DNA of 64,000 nt from the NCBI GenBank assembly GCA_029204225.1, contig CM055092.1, positions 25,761,803 to 25,825,802 of the forward strand, in the 5' to 3' direction. A model generated the notes under the pieces. That model saw nothing but the letters and a program-made list of their open reading frames with translations. It searched no databases and was not told the origin of the DNA. The stretch is from Diphasiastrum complanatum. Lineage: Eukaryota; Streptophyta; Lycopodiopsida; Lycopodiales; Lycopodiaceae. Positions 56,280 to 64,000 of this stretch are shown here, piece after piece (the stretch's first letter is position 1; each line of letters opens with the position of its first letter). A program made the translations under genes and the position numbers.

Positions 56280-58330
56280 CAAACTCTGTACTCTCAAAAT
56301 ACCCTTAGAAAAAGCTCCCATGTGGTTGTGTGGTCATCCATATGATTTCATGGCACTTTTTAACAGTATGTACTACTATTGCACCTACAAACCCTAGACT
56401 CTCAAATTTCTAATCATTAAATACAAATGTTGTTAACACAACATTATACACTCTATCCTCAAACTTAAATTTGAGGAAAGCTCCCATGTGGTTGTGTGAT
56501 CATCCATATGATTTCATGTTGCTTCTTAACACTATGTACTACTATTGCACCTACAAACTCTAGACTCTCAAATTTCTAATCATGAAATACAAATGTTAGT
56601 ATCACCACATTATACACTCTATGCTCAAACTAAAGTTCGAGCAATGCTCCCATGTGGTTATGTGATCATCCATATGATTTCATGTCACTTCTTAACAGTA
56701 TGTACTAGTACTGCACTTACAAGCTCTAGACTCTCAAATATATAATCATGAAACACAAATGTTAGCTCAAATAAGTATTGTTGTCTATTGATAGTTCGCA
56801 TTATGATGTGCCAATATTGTAATCCAAATATCATATGATCAAGTGTTTCACCTAATTCCTTATTGTATAATTGATGCTCAAACTTCAATTCGAGCAAAAA
56901 GCTACTTTGTCAACATGTGATAATAAATATTCTAGCTGCTATTACTGCACCTACAAACACCATACTCTCGAAATACGATTTACAAAACACAAATTTGAGT
57001 CTCCTTGCTCAACCAGGAGTTTGGGCACACTTCTTCTTATAAGCATAGTCTCCAATATAATCTACGAATTTTATAATAATGCCTCCACACAAACCATATG
57101 CTCAAAGTTCTTTATGCTCACACCACATTATACACTCTATGCTCGAACTTAAGTTCGAGCAAAGCTCCCATGTGGTTGTGTAATCATCCATGATTCCATG
57201 CCACTTTTTAACGACAAGTACTACTATTGCACCGACAAACTCTAGATTCTCAAATTTCTAATCATTAAATACAAACGTCAGTAACACCCACATTATATAC
57301 ACTTTATGCTCGAACTTAAGTTCAAGCAAAGGCCCCAGTTGTTGTGTAATCATCCATATGCATTTATGCCACTTCTTAACACTATGTACTACTATTGCAC
57401 CTACAAACTCTAGACTTTCAAATTTCAAATCATGAAATACAAATGTTAGTATTACCACATTATACACTCTATGTTCGAATTTAAGTTCGAGCAATGCTCC
57501 TTTCAGAATACCATTTACAAAACACAAATTTGAGTCTCCTTGCTCAACCATGGGTTTGAGCACACTTCTTCTTATAGGCATAGTCTCCAATATAATCTAC
57601 TAGTTTTATAATAATGCCTCCAAAGATTGTGTTGCCATTATAGTTTATACTAATTCTGTATTGAAGACTTTATGCTCAAACTAAAGTTCGAGCAAAGCTC
57701 CTCTGTCACTGACAGTCATCCATATGATTTTATGCTAAGTTTTAATGCAATATGCTACTACTACGCATACACCTCCATATTCTCAAATATACTCTTCTCA
57801 AAACAATTTTTGAGTTTCCATGCTTTATCTCTTCTACCACTAATTGGTCATTCATGTGATTTTGTTCCACTTGTTGTCATTGGAAACTAGTATTGAACTT
57901 CAGATACAATACTCTAAAAATGCTCTTCACAAATCAAGTTGTTGAACTCGACCATGAGTTATGACTTGCAAGATACATTGTCTTGTAAATAAACCTCCCA
58001 TTATGTTTTGTTAACTTGATAAAATTATCTTCAAATATCAAATGTTCATTGTGCTTTCCATAATGTAGACTCTATACTCGAACTAAAGTTCGACCAAAAC
58101 TCTACCATCACTGTGTGATAATGTACAAGATTTGATCCTACTATTTAAAACAATATATTATTACTGCACCAACCATTCCAAAATCTCATTATCAACCTTC
58201 TATTGCATACCACTTTTTGTTACTTTTGATAATATCACAAGGTAATATTATCGACTATATGCTTTTTCAAAACACATTTTTGGTTACCATGGTTGGCTTT
58301 AAATTCGGGCATATATTGCCTTGTTCTCAC
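56280..58330. repeat. Satellite-like degenerate array, period about 166 bp, with 22-bp dyad
   Basis: Units contain, in order: a dyad (perfect form: arms TGCTCGAAC and GTTCGAGCA around TTAA, 57140-57161), GCTCCCATGTGGTTGTGTG, ATCATCCATATGATTTCATG, CACTTCTTAACA-TATGTACTA, TATTGCACCTACAAACTCTAGA and CTCAAATTTCTAATCATGAAATAC. Dyads start at about 56456, 56622, 56875, 57006, 57140, 57307, 57472, 57541, 57672 and 58075. The GCTCCC block gives spacings of 166, 166, 167 and 165 bp between well-kept neighbours. Some units are shortened or interrupted. Confidence 0.75.
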
Positions 58331-58631
58331 AACTCACAATAGGATTTGTCAGCACTATGAAATTGTCTTCAAGACAGGAGCAAAAATCTCATCATAATCA
58401 ATCCCTTTGGTTTGTCAAAAACCTTTGGCTACAAGCCTAGATTCATGCTTACTTATTGATCCATCTTGATTATACTTCAATCTAAACACCCACTTGCAAT
58501 CAAGTGGTTTCTTCCCTTGAGGAAGATCACAAGATCCCAAGTATGATTCTCAATGAGAGCTTCATACTCTGCTTGCAGAGCATCCATCCAACTCTTAGAT
58601 TTACAAGCATTTTCATAGCATGTTGGCTCAT
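58331..58631 (-). pseudogene. Copia reverse transcriptase start, truncated
   Basis: Minus-strand continuation of the integrase gene to the right, in shifted frames: WMDALQ-like start near 58590, a LIASG or VACK-type block, KVFDKPKGLI and the FAPV-K equivalent near 58370. Similarity stops near 58330, exactly where the satellite-like array begins. Confidence 0.6.
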
Positions 58632-59790
58632 CTAACATTGAAGTAATAAAGGTGTAAGATGTGAAAGATGATGAGCCTTCCCTTTGGTCACCTTGACTGT
58701 GAAAGATAATGAGCCTTCCCTTTCATCACCTTGACCATCATAGGTGAGCCTCAATGGCTCGGTCCTTGCCCTTGTAGATCTTCTTGGAGTTCTTGCATCT
58801 TGAGGTGGATCCTCAAGTTCTTCTTCACTAGGAAGCCTTTCCTCCATCCTAGCATGATCCTTGGCATCAAGATGATTAGTAGCATTATCATCCAAATCAC
58901 ATGCATGTTTTTCATAAAAAATAACATCCCTACTCACTATCACCTTGCTAGTGATGGGATTGAAGACTTTATATCCTTTGTTATTCTCACCATATCCCAA
59001 AAAGATGTCTTTGATGGAGGTTGCATCATCCTTCTTCCTTGTATCCAAGGATTGGTGTACATAGCAAGTGGATCCAAAAACTTTGAGATCCTTGAGATTG
59101 GGCTTCTCTCCAAATAGAGCTTCAAATGGTGTGATTACTCCAATGGCTTGGTTAGGCAATCTATTGTACAAATAATTAGCACAAGTTATTGTCTCACCCC
59201 AAAATGGTTTGGATAGAGAAGAATCTAGCCTTAAAGCCTTAGCACACTCACAAAGAGATCTATTTCTTCTCTCACTCATTGCATTTTCTTGAGGGGTGTG
59301 TGGACATGACAACTCCCTCTTTATGCCATTAGAACTACAAAAGTCAATCAACTTATTGGAGATATATTCACCTCCATTATCACTCCTTAATACCTTAATT
59401 TTGGTACTAAGTTGATTTTCTATCAGAGTCTTGAACTTTACAAAAGAATAAAACACTATAGATTTGTTAGACAAAAGGTACATCCAACAATATCTAGAAT
59501 AGTCATCAATGAAAATTACATGATACTTGGCACCACGATTAGACTCATGTGAAAATCAATGAACATCCAAATGGACGAGTTCAAGAGGATAGCTTGATCT
59601 TGATGTAGATCTTGAGAAGGGTAGTTTGTAAGTCTTTATCTTCCCACACTTTGACAAATGCTTGGGGAGGCCGAGTGCAAGCTCCTTTGCACACATAGTT
59701 TCCATGGCTTTGAAGTTGGGGTGGCCCAACCTTTTGTGCCATAGTTCCACCTTTGATAGCACATCATTATTGGATACTATTGAGAGTGTG
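58632..59790 (-). pseudogene. Copia integrase with a single stop
   Basis: Minus strand, one frame from about 59790 to 58632 with only one stop, near 59555. Pre-integrase zinc-binding part: ELWHKRLGHPNFKAM; the following Cys pair is reduced to one (CGKIKTYKLPF). Catalytic core: HLDVH (first Asp), FIDDYSRYCWMYLL, LRSDNGGEYIS (second Asp), CPHTPQENAMSERRNRSL (Glu). Then PFWGETITCANYLYNRLP, IKDIFLGYGENNKGYKV, VIVSRDVIFYE and a DARTPRRSTRAR linker. The D, D and E residues are all present, so apart from the stop and lost Cys it is well preserved. Confidence 0.85.
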
Positions 59791-59879
59791 TAGCAAGTTC
59801 ATCATTTGAGTTTTCTTCATTTCAAGAGTAAAGGATATTCATAGCAAGATTCTTGTATTGGTGATTCCATCAATCAAAG

Positions 59880-60330
59880 TGAGCCAGTCCAAGTCATTCT
59901 CAATGTCTTGAGAAGTGAATTTGATAATCTTGTCCAATCTTATGCCATTAAAGAGGAGCTACCAGGCTTGGAGGCCCTTCAAAGTGTGCTTATTTATGAA
60001 GAATCAAGACCAGAGTATAAGCTCTTGAGGATGAACAAGCTTTCTCTCACTCATAATGATGGCAAATCTCTCTTTGCCAAGGACAAGCACAAAGGGAGGA
60101 GCAAGAACCAATATCAACAATCCTCAAGCAAGGACAAACCCAAATCCAAAGACAAAGATGAGGAAGAAGATGATTCCTCTATTGCTTCATCATCCAAGCT
60201 CAAGAAGAAAAAGATCAAGTGCTTTTATTGTGACAAGAAAGGCCATTATGCCACCAATTGCTTCAAGAAGAAGCATCAACTCAAGCCAGTAAGCAACTCC
60301 AACTGGGATTTCCAAAGTAGATCTCGGGTG
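59880..60330 (+). pseudogene. Copia gag C-terminal part with zinc knuckle
   Basis: Plus strand: SEFDNLVQSYAIKEELPGLEAL, then SVLIYEESR, a Lys/Ser/Asp-rich linker and a perfect CCHC knuckle (CFYCDKKGHYATNC) near 60221-60262. The frame stays open to 60513, but copia-like content ends near 60300. It faces the minus-strand integrase fragment of what may be the same family. Confidence 0.75.
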
Positions 60331-60419
60331 TCTTCAATCGGCTTCGACTCATGGACAGGATCATGTGGTGCTCAACTTTCCCTAGATTCGTCAACATCTG
60401 ATCCCTCTTCTTCTTCTAT

Positions 60420-61153
60420 GATGGCATCAGACATAGCTAACTTTAGGTTCATATATTCATCATTGGATTTTAGCTCGCGTCTAATCCATCTTGGAAGGTT
60501 GACTAAGGACTAGATGATGAGCATTTGTTTGGAGGGCTGTTGTTGTACTTGACTTTTGAGGCATTTGAAACGCTCGATATAGTCTCGGACACGTTCATCT
60601 TTTGCCATCTTGATGCTACTCAATATGAAAAAAGACTCTCGATCAAGCGAAAGGGCTTAAAACGCTTGATAAAGGACTCTTTCAAAATTGACCAGTCTGT
60701 CTTATCTTCACGATCGAGGTTAAAAAATCAGTCACGTGCTTTAAAGATCATGGTCATTGAAAATAGTTGGACCATAGCAGCGGGAGATGTTTTGCCATAT
60801 ACATCACATGCATTCTCAATGATTTGCAAAAATCTTTGAGGGTCCGAACTACCGTCAAACTTTGATAGATCTAGCTTGGGTGTACGTCTCTCAAGATGAG
60901 CACCGTGGGTAGCAGAAGCACCATTAAGGTTGGTTCTGACCTGGGAGGGTTCAACACTTGTATTTTCCATTTGCGTGTCTGTGGCCCATGGCTTAAGCTG
61001 TCGAGGTGATTTTTCTGTCGGGGTGTCGCTTCGACTTGCACTACAATTTGCCAGTATTTTTCTGCAGTTTCCTTGACCCTCTCCCATAATGTCCGACCGT
61101 TTGTTGTGAGTTCTTTTTGCTGGTTTTTCCCGTTGGTTGTTACTGGCGAGCAC
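60420..61153 (-). pseudogene. Ty3-gypsy gag, frameshifted
   Basis: Minus strand: Pro/Arg-rich N-terminus, then LDLSKFDGSSDPQRFLQIIE (about 60875-60815), NLDREDKTDWSILKESFIKR in a second frame (about 60715-60660), VRDYIERFKCLKSQ, and LPRWIRRELKS near 60490. The same block order is seen in the plus-strand gag at 105-590. Frameshifts and a stop near 60515 inactivate it. Confidence 0.75.
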
Positions 61154-63371
61154 TCATAACTTGGGGTTTCTTCAAAGCAACCGGTTCCCTGAAATATATA
61201 GTAGGCAATTTTTTATTAATAAAAGTTATGGAGTACATTGAAAATTTGCTCCGTCTTGCCGGCTAGTATAATCGGGCCAATTCTAAGGCCGTAAACTAGT
61301 CTATGGGCCATTTCTAAGGCCCCAAAATTTGCTCTAGCCACATTTTGGGCAGGCTAGGACCACTTTCTATGTGGACCGGTATTTTTGACTCGGTCTGTAC
61401 AAAAATTGTCCATGAAATATTTTTTGACGGTTTTTCTAGAGGTCACTTTCTAAACTGTGTCCAGCTACTTAGGGGTGGGCTGGGACCCATTTCTACGGGC
61501 AACTGTGTGCCGATTTTACCATAATAGCCGGATCTTACATGCCGATTTTTATACAAAACTGTGAAATTGCTCTAAAAATAGCTCGATTTTTCGTGCGAAA
61601 ATATTGGCTAACACCACTCGTGGATGTTCGACGCGGTTTTTTTTCCCTGTCTTCACACATGAGAGGGTCCCCCACATGGGCTTGCATGCTTTAAATGTTA
61701 TTCAATATTCTCATAATCTTTTCTAGATTTTATGAGAATATTTTATTGTAGGATTTTACATAAAATATATTTTTTAATATGATGGAACATAAAGAAATCA
61801 ATTCAAAGATCATTCTGGTAGTATTTAATTGTTAAACCTAGTTTTATATTGTTATAAATTTTATTTTTCTTGAGATTTGACATACAAGACAAAATCATGA
61901 GATAAAAAATAGTACATATTATTATTAAACAAGTAATTTGACTTATGACATAATTATATGGTCAAATAGAAAATTTTTGCTGTTGTCATGGCCTCTTAAA
62001 TGGTTGCATGGGGTCATTTAGATTCATGATCAAAAGCATTTATAATATATTGAGGACCTTAGTGATATGTGACCTATATGATATATCTTTTTAGTTGTTG
62101 GTGTGTGACCTACATAACCTTATATGAAATCATAGTAATTAGTTGAAATATCATTTAGCATTGTAATAAAGATGTTGATTAATGGTGTGCTATCTAGTAT
62201 ATGATTGATTGACATTGTCCAATTGCTCGTCTTTTCTTTTCGATGCGAGGAACATAATCTTGCATACAAAGCAACCATATAGAAAGGGCGAATGCATATT
62301 GCTCGTCATGAAATACCATGGCACACTAGGCCAATCCAAAGAGATTTATCCCTAACTAACTCAAGCCAAGTATTAATTAATCAAATGAGTGATTGAGTGG
62401 CAATGAATCAATTGAGTATATGACTGATTGTTTGATTTTGATCATTCCATCTTGAAAGAAAGATTGAGTGAGATCATCACTCATCTTGGACAAGAGTTCA
62501 AACTGAAAGCTTCAAACATTGAATGCTATGTGGTCTTTAAATTAGCCGAGATAGGCCTGCACGCACTATCTACTGATGTCTAACATTTGTCAGTATGAAT
62601 CTCATTTTGATTGCTTGTCATGTGTTGCTCCACCCAAGCAATTTTCTTGATAGCAATGTTACTAGAATATTAGATTTACATTAAGCATAAGTAGAATATA
62701 CATGGATTAGATATTGGCATGTCTTTAACAAATTTTATTATATTTGTTCAGTACATACGGTCTCATAATGATTACTTATGATTTGGTATAGAGTGGCTGG
62801 CTACAGTGTGTGTATGTCATCGAAGATGTCATCATCATCAGATAGCAATTCATCTCATGATTGCAACAGCAGATATATATTGTTATTGATATTGACATCA
62901 ATTGTATTTTATTTGTTATTTGAATATGAGTGTGAAGATTTAAATTTTGTTGATATGCATAGATTTATAGTCCATGCATCTTGATTGTATTTGGTTTGTG
63001 TCATTAAATATGTTAAATGTTAGAAGCATTATTCGTCATTTGCCTAGATGTTTACATAAGATAATAAGTGAAAGGTAATGAATGTAGATTCATAAATATT
63101 TAAATATGTAGAGGCGTGCAATTCTTTGAGTTCATTGAATGTTAACAAGCTGAAAAGAAAAGTGGTCTAATAGATACATTGGTATGTTCCTACTTTTCAA
63201 AAAAAGAGGTAATTTATATTCATATGCAACATTTAGATCTATCAAGTATTGGGAGAAAATGTTTATAAAGCATTGTTTCAACCTACTTCTTGTTATTTTG
63301 GTATATAGGATTCTTCATCCTCATTTAGCGTTGGAGACAATAATCCTCGTAATGGTCGATGTAGATGACGA
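61154..63371. other. Gene-free stretch
   Basis: No supported gene. Around 61260-61560 the sequence is less AT-rich with repeated GGCC-TTTCTA-GGCC-like phrases. The frame at 62778-62984 starts Ser-rich and has one hydrophobic segment (YILLLILTSIVFYLLF), but it has no other support. Confidence 0.4.
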
Positions 63372-63689
63372 ATGCAATACAATGGTCCTCATATAAAGCA
63401 ATTACCTCGTCGTCTACGTCAAGGCTTAAAAGAGATGATGGAAATTGATGAGCTCATTAATCAAGAGACTAATGCATCGGAATCTAGCTCATCTAGATCT
63501 ACTTCTTCGCAAACAAGTTCCAATGATGAAAATGAGCTTCCAATGAAAGATGAATTTGAAGTCATGGGAGACATGTTGGATGATATGTACGAGAACAATA
63601 GTGCAACTAGACACAATGAACAAGATGAGGAGGCACTTTTGTCTAAAGAAGAAAAGAAATTGCGAGAAGAATCAAAGATCGCATTGTAA
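63372..63689 (+). CDS. Hypothetical acidic Ser-rich ORF
   Basis: A 105-codon open frame, not recognised. It starts with a short basic part (KQLPRRLRQGLKEMM) and continues with a Ser/Glu-rich stretch (SESSSSRSTSSQTSSND) and an acidic helix-like segment ending KEEKKLREESK. The start is likely internal, since the sequence before it may be an exon end. It stops where a minus-strand copia integrase fragment begins, so it may be the truncated end of a longer gene. Composition bias makes this a weak call. Confidence 0.3.
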   Translation: MQYNGPHIKQLPRRLRQGLKEMMEIDELINQETNASESSSSRSTSSQTSSNDENELPMKDEFEVMGDMLDDMYENNSATRHNEQDEEALLSKEEKKLREESKIAL

Positions 63690-63830
63690 ATAAAGTACAC
63701 GGCTGCAAACTTGCTGAAGTCGTCAATAAAAGTGATGTACTACCTTGAACCTCCTAGGGAGACCACATCAAATGGTCCACAGATGTCAAAGCCTTACCAG
63801 TTCCAGGAGTTTATTCGTTCTGAAAGAGTC
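63680..63830 (-). pseudogene. Copia integrase fragment
   Basis: Minus-strand reading DICGPFDVVSLGGSR, stop, YITFIDDFSKFAAVYF is the start of the copia integrase core (first catalytic Asp in SDICGP context). Only this stretch remains; it resembles the integrase in composite B. Confidence 0.65.
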
Positions 63831-64000
63831 TGTTACATACCTATGTAACTAGCAGTACTTCAGACCCCTATTAGTCCATTTAATGTTGGGGGCTACATGG
63901 CAAGGTACCCTTAGGATTAAGGGTATGTACCCTTGGATAAGGACAGACAAGTGACTATACCTTAGTCAGAGGTATGGATCATGAGACCTTTGGATAAGGG
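63831..64000. other. Window end, no gene
   Basis: A short imperfect repeat of TACCCTTAGGATTAAGG and TACCCTTGGATAAGG lies at about 63905-63940, and GGATAAGG recurs at the very end. Too short to classify. Confidence 0.3.

Noticed and set aside
56280-58330. A CRISPR-like or other spacer array
   Set aside because: The units are themselves repeated and diverged rather than short exact repeats with unique spacers, and the setting is a plant nuclear genome.
62778-62984. Possible small membrane protein
   Set aside because: One hydrophobic segment in a 68-codon AT-rich frame, with no homologue recognised and no supporting context.
1-64000. tRNA or rRNA genes
   Set aside because: No cloverleaf-like or rRNA-like stretch was recognised. 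The tRNA-Met-complementary sequences found are retroelement primer sites next to LTR ends.

Overview
This window is nuclear DNA of a land plant. It is AT-rich and repeat-dominated: it holds one clearly intact host gene, with GT-AG introns, set in a thick layer of decayed retroelements. The host gene (48304-50932, minus) is an NPH3/RPT2-like (BTB-NPH3) signalling protein, a family confined to green plants. Two of the other coding relics, a DUF7869-like gene and a FLYWCH/MULE-like transposase, are types I associate with mosses, liverworts, lycophytes and ferns. A seed-free plant is therefore my guess, but the sequence does not prove it.

Layout. 0-5.5 kb: Ty3-gypsy gag and integrase fragments (+) around a minus-strand non-autonomous copia-like element. 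5.47-9.67 kb: composite A, a mosaic of five copia fragments in alternating orientation. 9.67-14.1 kb: a young non-autonomous copia element (gag-protease, no reverse transcriptase). 15.75-18 kb: a transposase relic. 19.5-20.7 kb: a dead copia end. 20.7-25.8 kb: no genes. 25.8-27.3 kb: an unrecognised multi-exon relic. 27.4-33.1 kb: a copia LTR and leader with an inverted gag piece, running into composite B, a second copy of composite A. 33.1-35.1 kb: copia gag and LTR. 35.96-38.16 kb: the DUF7869-like gene. 39.6-43.9 kb: gypsy pol fragments on both strands. 46.5-47.8 kb: GC-rich foldbacks and a 30-bp minisatellite. 48.3-50.9 kb: the host gene. 52.1-55 kb: a copia element with both partial LTRs. 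55-58.3 kb: diverged direct repeats, then a satellite-like array of about 166-bp period carrying a 22-bp dyad. 58.3-61.2 kb: copia and gypsy fragments. The rest is sparse.

The most informative observation is structural. The right LTR of the 9.67-14.1 kb element stops at 14096. Its missing 150 bp lie in inverted orientation at 41414-41563, and outside them is the reverse complement of the same 5-bp target-site duplication (TAAGT) that flanks the left LTR. This records an inversion of about 27.5 kb (14097-41563) that happened after a young insertion. Other candidates for a second look are the satellite with compensatory changes in its dyad arms, the DUF7869-like gene with a 386-codon open frame, and the unknown multi-exon relic.

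The retroelement pieces do not form a working pathway; they are nested and rearranged. Only the NPH3-like gene looks like a functioning cellular gene.
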